This document shows, piece by piece, positions 1-7,642 of a stretch of 64,000 nt of DNA. The notes under the pieces are model-generated. The model saw only the letters and a list, made by a program, of their open reading frames with translations. It had not been told where the DNA came from and ran no database searches. The stretch's first letter is position 1. The number at the start of each line of letters is the position of its first letter. The stretch comes from Oxalobacteraceae sp. CFBP 13730 (GTDB lineage: Bacteria > Pseudomonadota > Gammaproteobacteria > Burkholderiales > Burkholderiaceae_D). The DNA is taken from assembly GCA_014841835.1 (NCBI GenBank), contig JACYUQ010000001.1, positions 1,302,001 through 1,366,000 on the forward strand, given 5' to 3'. The position numbers were made by a program, and so were the translations under genes.

Positions 1-329
1 CAAAAGCGCTGGTGCGGATCACCGAAGAAGGCGGCGTCCTGACCGGCAAGATCGAAAAACTGTACCGCGCGCCATCCGAAGAACAGAACCCGCTGTGCGG
101 GAAATGCAGCGACGCGCGCAAGGACCAGCCGATCATCGGCATGACGATCCTGTCGGGCCTGAAGAAAGACGGCGGCGACTACACCGGCGGCGAAATCCTC
201 GACCCGGCCGCCGGCAAGACCTACAAGAGCAAGGCCACGCTGGCCGACAACGGCAACAAACTCGAAGTGCGCGGTTACATCGGTGCGCCGATGTTCGGGC
301 GTACCCAGACCTGGCAGCGCGAGCAGTAA
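1..329 (+). CDS. DUF2147 family protein, 5'-truncated
   Basis: Only the C-terminal ~108 codons are in the window; the reading frame is open from base 3 and ends at a TAA at 327-329. The visible part contains 'GVLTGKIEKLYR' and a 'CGKCSD' segment, followed by a Gly-rich stretch and a 'MFGRTQTWQ' end, which fit DUF2147. That family consists of small, usually exported proteins of about 140 residues with no established biochemical activity. The signal peptide and start would lie upstream of the window. A GTG at 12 could be misread as a start, but the coding frame continues upstream of it. A strong hairpin terminator follows directly, so this is the last gene of its transcript. Confidence 0.8.
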   Translation, partial: KALVRITEEGGVLTGKIEKLYRAPSEEQNPLCGKCSDARKDQPIIGMTILSGLKKDGGDYTGGEILDPAAGKTYKSKATLADNGNKLEVRGYIGAPMFGRTQTWQREQ

Positions 330-337
330 TCATTACC

Positions 338-361
338 ACGGCCCGGCGACGGGCCGTTTTT
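338..361 (+). terminator. Rho-independent terminator after DUF2147 gene
   Basis: A 7-bp stem (ACGGCCC / GGGCCGT) with a 6-base loop is followed by a run of T. It lies 8 bases after the DUF2147 stop and just before the SMR gene, so the SMR gene needs its own promoter or read-through. Confidence 0.85.
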
Positions 362-368
362 ATTGTCC

Positions 369-710
369 ATGACCCTGAACCTCGCTTACCTCTATCTCGG
401 ATTTGCCATCGTTGCCGAAGTGATCGGCACCACGGCCCTCAAAGCCTCCGACAGCTTCACCCGCCCCCTGCCCAGCCTGATCACGGTCGGCTGCTACGCC
501 CTGTCGTTCTACCTGCTCACCTTCAGCCTGCGCGTGCTGCCAACCGGCATCGCCTACGCGATCTGGTCGGGTGTGGGCATCGTGCTCATTTCGATCGTCA
601 GCTGGTTGTATTTCAAGCAAAGCCTGGATCTGGCGGCGATTGCCGGCCTGGCGCTGATCATCGCCGGCGTGCTGGTCATCAACCTGTTTTCAAAAAGCGT
701 CGGACACTGA
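369..710 (+). CDS. SMR family multidrug efflux transporter (EmrE-like)
   Basis: A 113-residue inner-membrane protein with four predicted helices. Small multidrug resistance proteins are dual-topology homodimers that exchange protons for hydrophobic cations such as quaternary ammonium compounds. The key membrane carboxylate is visible as Glu17 in 'AEVIGTT' of helix 1. The helix-3 signature 'PTGIAYAIWSGVGIVLIS' is almost identical to EmrE, and the C-terminus 'IAGVLVINLFS' also matches. That pattern favours an EmrE-type exporter over the guanidinium (Gdx/SugE) subtype. I chose the ATG at 369; a TTG at 363 is in frame but sits inside the terminator T-tract. No clear Shine-Dalgarno sequence is visible for either start. 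Confidence 0.92.
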   Translation: MTLNLAYLYLGFAIVAEVIGTTALKASDSFTRPLPSLITVGCYALSFYLLTFSLRVLPTGIAYAIWSGVGIVLISIVSWLYFKQSLDLAAIAGLALIIAGVLVINLFSKSVGH

Positions 711-825
711 CCATGTCAACCGCGCCGTGCGCCCGGACGTTACATCCGGCCCCATTCCGATCATTCGCACCATGACCCCCACTCCCATCACGCGTACCGC
801 ACGCCCCGTTTTTCGCGGGCGCGAA

Positions 826-1296
826 ATGCGCGTGCTGCGGCTTCTGAGCATGGCGGCCGGCGTGTTTGCCATCCTGCTGCCGGCTGCGCTGCTGGCCTCG
901 ACGGCGCATGGCATCCCGAACTGGCTCCAACCGTACATCGTGCTGGTGGGCGTGGCGCTGGGTTCGGGCGGATTTTTCCTGGTGGCGATGGCGGGCCACC
1001 GCATGGGGCGCGACGCCATGCTGCGCTCGTTCGCGGCGCTGCTGCTGATGGTGCCGTTCGGCGCCAGCGGCATCGTCATCTGGCATGGCAGCAATATGCT
1101 GATGGTCTACCTGTGCACGTTCTTCCTGATCCACACGGTCCTGCTCTATTGCAGTTTCATCTATCCGCTGATGCACGTGCCGCAGCCACCAGCACCGCCC
1201 CGGCGCGGCGGTAAAACACCCGCCTGGAACCAGCTGAGTCGGCCGCGCCGCAACGCCGACGACTACAGCCAGCCGGCATCGCGCGCCAACCGGTAG
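826..1296 (+). CDS. Hypothetical four-helix membrane protein, paralogue of the gene at 5109-5516
   Basis: A 156-residue hydrophobic protein of no family I recognise, with four predicted transmembrane segments. A C-terminal tail rich in Pro, Arg and Asn follows the last helix. It shares a clear pattern with the protein at 5109-5516: an N-terminal 'LRLL..AAG' block, 'GxxxFFxxxMAGH', 'LRxxAALLL.VP' and a 'FxYPxxR/H' end. That alignment supports the ATG at 826. An ATG at 772 and a GTG at 727 are in-frame alternatives. The 3' end overlaps the convergent response-regulator gene by 34 bp. Its placement beside a DesK/DesR-type system suggests, by inference only, an accessory role in membrane or envelope sensing. 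Confidence 0.65.
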   Translation: MRVLRLLSMAAGVFAILLPAALLASTAHGIPNWLQPYIVLVGVALGSGGFFLVAMAGHRMGRDAMLRSFAALLLMVPFGASGIVIWHGSNMLMVYLCTFFLIHTVLLYCSFIYPLMHVPQPPAPPRRGGKTPAWNQLSRPRRNADDYSQPASRANR

Positions 1297-1868
1297 GCTT
1301 CGACGCGGTTGCCGGCCCCCAGCTTGCTGATCGCCTCGGACAGGTAGTTGCGCACCGTGCCTTCCGACAGATGCACCTGGCGCGCGATCTCGCCGCTGCT
1401 GCGCCCTTCCCCCGCCAGCCGCAATACCTGCCGTTCGCGCTCGGTCAGCGGATCGCTGCCGCTGTTCCAGCTTTCCAGCGCCAGTTCGGGCGCGATTGCG
1501 CGGCCACCGCCATGCACGACGCGGATTGCCGCAGCCAGCGCGTCGACCGGTGCGTCTTTCAGCAGATAGCCGCGCACGCCGGCTTCCATCGCGCGGCGCA
1601 GGTAGCCGCTACGCGCGAACGTGGTCACCACCACCACACGGCACGCCAGCTTGCGCTGGACCAGGCCCTGCGCCAGTTCGAGGCCCGTCATGTGCGGCAT
1701 CTCGATATCGGTCAGCACGATGTCCGGCACCAGGCGCTCGCACAGCGCCAGCGCTGCGCGCCCGTCTGCGGCGCCGCCCACGACATCGAAATCCGGTTCG
1801 AGCCGCAGCAGCGCGCTGAGCGCGCCCAGCACCAGCGTCTGGTCTTCGGCAATCAGGATGCGGATCAT
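1263..1868 (-). CDS. DesR-like response regulator, NarL/LuxR family
   Basis: A 201-residue two-domain regulator. The receiver domain occupies about residues 1-120, with acidic pocket E8/D9, phospho-acceptor D54 in 'LTDIEMP' and K104 in 'GYLLKD'. A LuxR-type helix-turn-helix follows at about 138-200 ('LTERERQVLRLAGEGRSSGEIARQ', shown here in two parts by the family: LTERE and GEIA). The start overlaps the stop of the upstream kinase gene by 4 bp, so the two are translationally coupled cognate partners. DesR of Bacillus controls a lipid desaturase in response to membrane fluidity, but this subfamily has diverse targets. A plausible target is its own operon, headed by the amidohydrolase gene, where a short inverted repeat lies upstream. 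Confidence 0.9.
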   Translation of the reverse strand: MIRILIAEDQTLVLGALSALLRLEPDFDVVGGAADGRAALALCERLVPDIVLTDIEMPHMTGLELAQGLVQRKLACRVVVVTTFARSGYLRRAMEAGVRGYLLKDAPVDALAAAIRVVHGGGRAIAPELALESWNSGSDPLTERERQVLRLAGEGRSSGEIARQVHLSEGTVRNYLSEAISKLGAGNRVEAYRLARDAGWL

Positions 1869-2986
1869 GTCCCGGCTCCCGCCGGCACGTGCAGTTCGAG
1901 CGCCAGACCGGCACCGGCCTGCAGCGACAAGCGCCCGCCCAGCGCCGCGACGCGCTCGCGCATGCCGGCCAGGCCATTCCCCTGCTGCAGGCCATCCGTG
2001 CTGCGCAGCTTGCCGTCGTCGAGCACGCGCAGCACGGCGTGCGTCTGCCCATCCTGCTGCTCTCGCACCAGGCTGAGCGTGCAGCGTGACGCCCCGGCAT
2101 GGCGCACGATATTCGTCACCGCTTCGCGCACGGCCAGCGCCACCACGTGTTCAGCCGCCGGCGCCAGGTCCATGCGCTCGATGCGCTCGTCGAGGATCAC
2201 GTCGGCCGCCAGCAGGCTGGCGCGCGCACTGGCCAGCGCCTGCACCAGGCCACTGTGGCGAAACCCCGTCACGGCGGCGCGCACCTCGGCCAGCGCCTGG
2301 CGCGCATTGGTTTCGATGTCGGCGATTTCGCGCTCGCAGGCCGCCAGATCGCGCCGCGCCAGCTTGCGCGCCAGTTCGGCCTTGAGCGCAATCATCGACA
2401 GCGAGTGGCCCAGCAGGTCGTGCAGGTCGCGCGAGATGCGTTCGCGCTCGGCGATGCGCGCCATGTGCTCGACCTCTTCCTGCTTGCGCATCAGGAGCGT
2501 GCGCGACGTGCGCAGCCGGGCATCCATGATGCACGACAGGCCAACCGGCATGCCGGCCATCAGGATCGGCAGCAGGAACACCATCTGCATCTGCGGGATC
2601 AGCAAGGCAACGACCGCGCCGGTCGCAATCACGGCCAGCATCGCGTACACGGGGCGGGCCGTGCCGGGGATGCGGGCGCACATGGCGCAGGCAAAGATGA
2701 AGAAGCAGGCAGCGCCCGGATTCCACGGCGCCCAGGCTGCGCCGATCAGACAGGTGGCTGCCACGCAGACGCCGACGCGCCAGCCACGGGGCCAGAAGCT
2801 GGCGCAGTACAGCGGCACGAACAGGATGATCGTCAGCGCCAGCAGCGCCGCCTCGGCCACGCCGGGCGTCACGTAATAAAACTTCCAGAACAGGTAGCCC
2901 AGCGATAGCAGCCACGTGTATTGCAATGTGCCGTAGTCGGCCGGCATCCACGGTCGCGCCAGTACCTGCCTGAAGGTCATCGTCAT
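1865..2986 (-). CDS. DesK-like sensor histidine kinase
   Basis: A 373-residue inner-membrane kinase. The N-terminal ~150 residues form five or six transmembrane helices with no periplasmic domain. A HisKA_3 dimerisation region follows, with phospho-acceptor His189 in 'ISRDLHDLLGH', then a short HATPase_c domain with N-box 'REAVTNIVRHA' and 'GNGLAGMRER'. This architecture is that of the DesK/NarX family, which senses changes within the membrane itself. I chose the ATG at 2986 because a GGAG lies 5 bases upstream; the longer frame back to 3067 would run into the amidohydrolase gene. The stop overlaps the regulator start by 4 bp, and the amidohydrolase stop lies 16 bases upstream, giving a three-gene operon. 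Confidence 0.9.
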   Translation of the reverse strand: MTMTFRQVLARPWMPADYGTLQYTWLLSLGYLFWKFYYVTPGVAEAALLALTIILFVPLYCASFWPRGWRVGVCVAATCLIGAAWAPWNPGAACFFIFACAMCARIPGTARPVYAMLAVIATGAVVALLIPQMQMVFLLPILMAGMPVGLSCIMDARLRTSRTLLMRKQEEVEHMARIAERERISRDLHDLLGHSLSMIALKAELARKLARRDLAACEREIADIETNARQALAEVRAAVTGFRHSGLVQALASARASLLAADVILDERIERMDLAPAAEHVVALAVREAVTNIVRHAGASRCTLSLVREQQDGQTHAVLRVLDDGKLRSTDGLQQGNGLAGMRERVAALGGRLSLQAGAGLALELHVPAGAGT

Positions 2987-3002
2987 CGTGACTCCGTGAT
3001 CG

Positions 3003-4814
3003 TTATTGTGCCAGCAGGCGCACGTCGGCAAGTTCGAAGCGGTACTCGCCCGGCTGTGGCCCGGCACTGAATGCTAGCATGGCAACCGCCGCCGGATCGA
3101 TGCCGGCAAAGGCCGACAGCGGCACGCTGATGTCCTCCCACTCTTTGCCGGCGACGAACGGCACACTGCTTGGCCGGCCATTGGCCGCGCCCATGATCAT
3201 CACCTGATAGGTCTTGCCGTCACCGCGCACCTTGAAGCGCAACACCCGCGCCGCACTCAGATCGGCCGGCTGCATCGGCTGCGCACCGGGCATGAAGGCG
3301 ACGCTCGACCACGCATACGGCAGGCCGGGGGCGACGCTGGCCTGCACCGCCAGCGGGATCTGCCCGTCGGGCAGCGCCGGTAGCACGTCGAGCTTGACGG
3401 TCGACTTGCCGCCAGCGAACTGGTCGGTCGATGGCATCCAGCCGCTGCCGAACGGGCTGGCCAGTTTCGCCGCGCTGAACTGGCTGATGCGTCCATCGGC
3501 CGGCAAGCCCTGGCGCGTCGATCCACCGCGCTCTTGCGCGACCTGTTCACGCCTGGCGTCGCGCAGGGCATTCGCGCTTTGCCCGTCCTTCCATACCTCG
3601 ACGATGCGGCGCGTGGCGGTGATGTCGCGTGTCGGGTCGCCCTCGACCAGCAGCAGGTCGGCCTTGCAGCCCGTGGCCACGCAGCCGCGCCGGCCCAGCC
3701 GGAAGGCGGCGGCCGGCGCGCTCGTGGCGGCGGCCAGCGCGGCGCTCGGCGTCAAACCGGCCTCCACCAGCGCAGCCAGTTCGCGGTGCATGCTGATGCC
3801 GTACAGCGTGCCCGCATTGCCGGCATCGGTGCCGGCCAGGATCGGCACGCCCGCCCTGGCCAATGCCGCCGTGACCGCCTTCGGCATGGCCAGTAACTGA
3901 GGCCGTGCCTGCTGGCCGTAGCGTGCCTTGAGGGTCGTCGCGCCCTCGCGTTCGACCAGCGCCGCCAGATCTGCATCGCCCAGCAAGTCGTCGCCGCGCA
4001 CGCCGGCCATGCTTTCCATGACGGTGAAGGTCGGGATCACGAAGGCGTTCTTGCGTTTGGCGAGCCTGGTCAGGCTGTCGACCGCCGTTGCGTCGGGCGC
4101 CGCGCCCAGGAACAGATGGACCAGCGCGTCAGCGCCGGCCTCGAGCGCGGCGCGGGCGTCATGTTCGGTGCTGACATGGACGACGGCCAGCTTGCCGCGC
4201 CGGTGCGCCGCCTCGATCAGCGCGGTAGCGGTCGATATGTCGAGCGAGTTCATCGCGCCGGCACCGTGCCCGCCCGCTTCCAGCACGATCTTGATGAAGT
4301 CGGAGCCTTCGGCGATGCGGGCGTCGACAAAGGCCTGCGCCTCGCCCGGGCTGCCCAGGGTCGGAATCGGCACGCCGAACTGGGTGCCGTGGCCGCCCGG
4401 CGCCGTGGCCAGGACGCCGGCCGAGAACAGGTCGGCCTGACCCGCATGCCTGCCTGCGGCCATGCTGCGTTTGGCGTCCTGCATGACCGGCACGGCGGTG
4501 AACATGTCGATCTGGGTCGTCACGCCGAACAGCACCGGCAGGTCGAGTTGCCTGAAGGCGTGGGTGTGGGCGTCGATCAGGCCCGGCAGCAGGGTGCGCC
4601 CGGCGCCCTCGACGATGCGCGCCCCTGCCGGGACCGGCCCGCGAAAATCCGCATCGACGACGCGCGCCTCGTCGAACAGCACCGAACGCCGTTCGTGCAC
4701 GGCCTTGCCGTCGAAGACGCGCACGTCCCGGACCAGGGTGGCGGCGCCCAGCGCCAGGCAGGAGAGGGACAGACCGGCGGCGGCACATACCGCCTTTGCG
4801 ACGATGGTGGACAT
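3003..4814 (-). CDS. Secreted metal-dependent amidohydrolase with C-terminal CIA30-like domain
   Basis: A 603-residue protein with a signal peptide (about residues 1-25). The amidohydrolase domain spans about 27-415: metal ligands H83 and H85 in 'DAHTH', K175 in 'FIKIV' as candidate carbamylated lysine, H213 and H233, and D330 in 'AGTDAG'. The family (imidazolonepropionase- or prolidase-like) hydrolyses C-N bonds in cyclic amides or dipeptides; the substrate here cannot be read from sequence. The last ~135 residues form a beta-rich CIA30/carbohydrate-binding-like module (about 468-600). The ATG at 4814 has a GAGGAA ribosome site; the longer frame to 4907 lacks one. It is the first gene of the operon with the DesK/DesR pair, so the sensor may control its own neighbour. 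Confidence 0.85.
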   Translation of the reverse strand: MSTIVAKAVCAAAGLSLSCLALGAATLVRDVRVFDGKAVHERRSVLFDEARVVDADFRGPVPAGARIVEGAGRTLLPGLIDAHTHAFRQLDLPVLFGVTTQIDMFTAVPVMQDAKRSMAAGRHAGQADLFSAGVLATAPGGHGTQFGVPIPTLGSPGEAQAFVDARIAEGSDFIKIVLEAGGHGAGAMNSLDISTATALIEAAHRRGKLAVVHVSTEHDARAALEAGADALVHLFLGAAPDATAVDSLTRLAKRKNAFVIPTFTVMESMAGVRGDDLLGDADLAALVEREGATTLKARYGQQARPQLLAMPKAVTAALARAGVPILAGTDAGNAGTLYGISMHRELAALVEAGLTPSAALAAATSAPAAAFRLGRRGCVATGCKADLLLVEGDPTRDITATRRIVEVWKDGQSANALRDARREQVAQERGGSTRQGLPADGRISQFSAAKLASPFGSGWMPSTDQFAGGKSTVKLDVLPALPDGQIPLAVQASVAPGLPYAWSSVAFMPGAQPMQPADLSAARVLRFKVRGDGKTYQVMIMGAANGRPSSVPFVAGKEWEDISVPLSAFAGIDPAAVAMLAFSAGPQPGEYRFELADVRLLAQ

Positions 4815-4894
4815 GGTTTCCTCACGGGTTGGTGTGAGACCAGTATGTCGATGGTGTGGGTCTGCCGACAGGCGCACTTGCCATCGATATGGGG

Positions 4895-4906
4895 TGACAA
4901 CTGTCA
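4895..4906. promoter_or_regulatory. Candidate operator, inverted repeat TGACA-AC-TGTCA
   Basis: A 12-base inverted repeat with perfect 5-base arms and a 2-base centre. It sits 81 bp upstream of the amidohydrolase start, in the 294-bp intergenic region shared with the divergent membrane-protein gene. Its size and symmetry suit a dimeric NarL-type regulator, so the operon's own DesR-like protein is the natural candidate. That assignment is inference. No convincing sigma-70 boxes were found on either strand of 4815-5108. Confidence 0.35.
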
Positions 4907-5108
4907 TGTGCGACCGCGCGCGCTACATTTGACGGACATATTCACGGCAAAACAAGGACAAATCTGTCGCGTGCCAAAGACAGTTATCACGGCCGCAGAT
5001 ATTGCCTGCGTGCTATCTTTATCACATTGCCGTACTGGCTGAATGTTGCAATCGATCTCGTATGAGCCAGAACACTGCCCCTGTCTACTTGCTGCGCCAG
5101 GATTCGCC

Positions 5109-5516
5109 ATGACGATCCTGCGGTTGCTGTGCTTTGCCGCCGGCATGCTGGTGCTCGTTGCGCCGGCAATCGTGCTGCCGGCCGGCGCCATGACGGCCGA
5201 CGCGGGCAAAGCAGCGGCAACGCTGGCCTGCCTCGTGCTCGGCGCGTGCGCTTTCTTCGTGACAGGGATGGCCGGCCACCTGCTGCGCCGCTCTGCCCTG
5301 CTGCGCGCACTGGCCGCCCTGCTGCTGGCCGTGCCCCTGGCCTTTTGCGCTGCCTTGCTGTGGCGCGGCGCAGCACCTGCGTTCATGTGGACCGCCGGCG
5401 TGCTGCTCGGCTTCACGCTGACGCTGTACCTGACGTTCGTCTATCCAGTGCTGCGCACGCAGACGCAAGCGCTGCTGCGCTGGCGCGCTGCGCGGCAGCT
5501 GGTATCACTACACTAG
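5109..5516 (+). CDS. Hypothetical four-helix membrane protein, paralogue of the gene at 826-1296
   Basis: A 135-residue protein with four predicted transmembrane helices and no family I recognise. It aligns along its length with the product of 826-1296: 'LRLL..AAG', a shared 'FF...MAGH' block, 'LLRALAALLLAVP' and a terminal 'FVYPVLR'. The ATG at 5109 has an AGGA about 9 bases upstream and matches the start of the paralogue; an ATG at 5043 is in frame but would add 22 residues absent from the partner. It is divergent from the amidohydrolase-DesK-DesR operon, and the two paralogues bracket that operon. Its last 9 bp overlap the convergent hybrid kinase gene. Its function is unknown. Confidence 0.65.
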   Translation: MTILRLLCFAAGMLVLVAPAIVLPAGAMTADAGKAAATLACLVLGACAFFVTGMAGHLLRRSALLRALAALLLAVPLAFCAALLWRGAAPAFMWTAGVLLGFTLTLYLTFVYPVLRTQTQALLRWRAARQLVSLH

Positions 5517-7184
5517 CCCCGCCAGCCGCGCCACCGCCCGGATCAGCAGATGCGGCTGCAACGGCTTGATCAAATATGCCTGATACCCGGCCTGCAACGC
5601 GCGCTGCTGGTCCACGGGCCGCGCGAACGCGGACATCGCCACCGCCGGCAGCATGTGTTCATCGAGCCGCATGTCGTTGCGCACCGTGCGGATCAGGTCG
5701 TAGCCATTGAGCTTGGGCATGCTGATATCGCTGACCAGCACCTGCGGGCGCGCAGCGCCCAACTGCGCCAGCGCCCCTTCGACCGAATTGACGGTGACGA
5801 CGACGGCGCCCCGCTCTTCCAGCACGCGCCGGCTCAGTTCCAGGATGTCTTCGTTATCGTCCACCAGCAGCACGCTCACGCCGCGCAGGTCGATCAGCAT
5901 CAGCTGGTCGGCTTCCGCCTCCGCCTCCGCCTGGGCGACCGTGCCCGCCACGTCGTCGCCTGCCTCATCGATGGCGCGCAGCGGCAGCATCACCGTGAAG
6001 GTGGCGCCCTGGCCCACGCCCGCGCTGTCGCCGCTGACGGCGCCGCCATGCAGCTCGGTCAACTGCTTGACGATCGACAGGCCGATCCCCAGCCCGCCGT
6101 GCACGCGCGCAGCCTTGCTGTTTTCCTGGCTGAAGCGGGTAAATAGCTGCGGCAGGAACCGCGCATCGATGCCCTCGCCGTTGTCGCGCACTGTCACCGC
6201 GACCTGTCCGTCATTGCGGCGCTGCGCAGTCAACGTGATCGCGCCACCGCCAGGGGTAAACTTGAGCGCGTTGCCCAGCAAATTGGCAAAAATCTGCTGC
6301 AAACGGACCGGATCGCCATCGAGTTCCAGCGGCGCGCCGTCATGGGTATCGATCCGGATCTCCACGCCCTTTTCGATGGCGAGCGGGCGCAAAAATTCAG
6401 CGGCCGAATCGAGCAGCGCGCTCAGGTCGACCCGCTGCAGATCCAGGATCAGCTTGCCGGTGACGATGCGGTTCATGTCCAGCAGATCGTTGATCAGCTT
6501 GGCCTGCAGGCCCGCATTGCGCGCGATGGCGTCGATGCCGCGCTTGACCGTGGCGGGATTGTCCTGCGCACGTTGCAGCACACTGGCCCAACCGACGATC
6601 ACGGCCAGCGGCGTGCGCAGTTCATGACTGAGCGTGGCGAGAAATTCGTCCTTCAGCAGCGCCACCCGTTCGCTTTCCAGGCGCGCCGTGCGTTCGGCCT
6701 CGAACAGGTACTGGCGCTGGCTGTCCATCACCTGGCGTTCGGCCATGACTTCGCGCGCGATCTTGCGCCGCTCGATCGCATTTTCGACGGCCCAGGTCAG
6801 GCTTTCGCGGCCCAGCCAGGCCTTGCCCACGAAGTCCTGGGCGCCATGGCGCAGCGATGCGCGGCTCTCCGTGCCGGCCACGCCGGTGAGGATCACGACA
6901 GGCAGGTGCGGAATCTTGTCGGCGTCGCACGGCAGGCGTGCCAGCACGTCGAGCGCGTCGCCATCGGGCAAAAAGAAATCGAGCAGCATGCAGTCGAACG
7001 GCGCTGAACTTGCGCACAGGTGCATCGCCTCGTTCGCCGACGTCGCTTCGACGAACTGGTAGCGGCGATCGTGCCCGCCCAGCAGCGCCGCTTTCGCCTC
7101 GGCGCGGTCCAGCGCATTGTCGTCGACCAGCAGGATGCGCCAGGGACGATCGGTGTCGTAGGTCATGGGCAAGAGCGTGGGCAT
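5508..7184 (-). CDS. Hybrid sensor kinase: receiver - histidine kinase - receiver
   Basis: A 558-residue soluble protein with no transmembrane segment. The first receiver has phospho-acceptor D69 in 'MLLDFFLPDGD' and K121. A coiled-coil linker (about 135-180) leads to HisKA with H187 in 'LSHELRTPL', then HATPase_c (N-box 'NLLGNALKF', G-boxes 'DNGEGID' and 'GLGIGLSIV'). An Ala-Glu linker (about 418-426) precedes a second receiver with D486 in 'SDISMPKLNG' and K540. Input by phosphorylation instead of a sensor domain fits a relay kinase that acts after the receiver encoded just upstream, whose 3' end overlaps this start by 22 bp. The ATG at 7184 has a GGAAAA site; the ATG at 7166 has none. No DNA-binding output is present. 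Confidence 0.88.
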   Translation of the reverse strand: MPTLLPMTYDTDRPWRILLVDDNALDRAEAKAALLGGHDRRYQFVEATSANEAMHLCASSAPFDCMLLDFFLPDGDALDVLARLPCDADKIPHLPVVILTGVAGTESRASLRHGAQDFVGKAWLGRESLTWAVENAIERRKIAREVMAERQVMDSQRQYLFEAERTARLESERVALLKDEFLATLSHELRTPLAVIVGWASVLQRAQDNPATVKRGIDAIARNAGLQAKLINDLLDMNRIVTGKLILDLQRVDLSALLDSAAEFLRPLAIEKGVEIRIDTHDGAPLELDGDPVRLQQIFANLLGNALKFTPGGGAITLTAQRRNDGQVAVTVRDNGEGIDARFLPQLFTRFSQENSKAARVHGGLGIGLSIVKQLTELHGGAVSGDSAGVGQGATFTVMLPLRAIDEAGDDVAGTVAQAEAEAEADQLMLIDLRGVSVLLVDDNEDILELSRRVLEERGAVVVTVNSVEGALAQLGAARPQVLVSDISMPKLNGYDLIRTVRNDMRLDEHMLPAVAMSAFARPVDQQRALQAGYQAYLIKPLQPHLLIRAVARLAGLV

Positions 7185-7642
7185 GGGGGTTTTCCAGTCG
7201 ATGATGTGTCCGCGCCCGGCAGCACGACGTGCGTCAGCCAGTAGCGGAAGATGCTCTCGAGGTTGGCCAGGCCTTCCTCGAAGTTCACCAGTTTGACGTG
7301 ATAGGCGTTGCCGCCGGCTGCGTAGAACGCATCCCGGTCGCGCGGGTTGATACTGGCAGTGAGCACGATGACCGGCAGCGTGCGGCATTGCGGATGGCGG
7401 CGCACTTCTTCCAGCAGCGTCAGGCCGTCTTCTCCGGGCAGATTGCAGTCCAGGAGCATGAAGGCATAGACCACCGCAGGCGCCGTAAACAGCAGGCGCC
7501 TGGCGTTGTCGGCATCCGTGGCATGCACCAGCAGGTTGCGGATGCCGGCGCGCCGCGCGGCAATCGAGACGGTGTCGAAATCGTCGTCGCTGTCGTCGAC
7601 GACCAGGATGGGCGGCAGGTCGCTGCGCACCAGTAGCGTCAT
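7163..7642 (-). CDS. Single-domain response regulator, Rcp1-like phytochrome partner
   Basis: A 159-residue protein consisting of one receiver domain plus a short tail. The acidic pocket is 'VVDDSDDD', the phospho-acceptor is D65 in 'MLLDCNLPGEDG', and the conserved Thr/Lys positions are in 'IVLTAS' and at K117. The elongated loop before the acceptor and the 'YHVKLVNFE' region resemble the Rcp1-type regulators that accept phosphate from cyanobacterial and bacterial phytochromes. Its ATG overlaps the stop of the phytochrome gene by 4 bp, which indicates translational coupling and a cognate pair. It carries no output domain, so it must hand phosphate or contacts to another protein, most plausibly the hybrid kinase next in the operon. 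Confidence 0.9.
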   Translation of the reverse strand: MTLLVRSDLPPILVVDDSDDDFDTVSIAARRAGIRNLLVHATDADNARRLLFTAPAVVYAFMLLDCNLPGEDGLTLLEEVRRHPQCRTLPVIVLTASINPRDRDAFYAAGGNAYHVKLVNFEEGLANLESIFRYWLTHVVLPGADTSSTGKPPCPRSCP

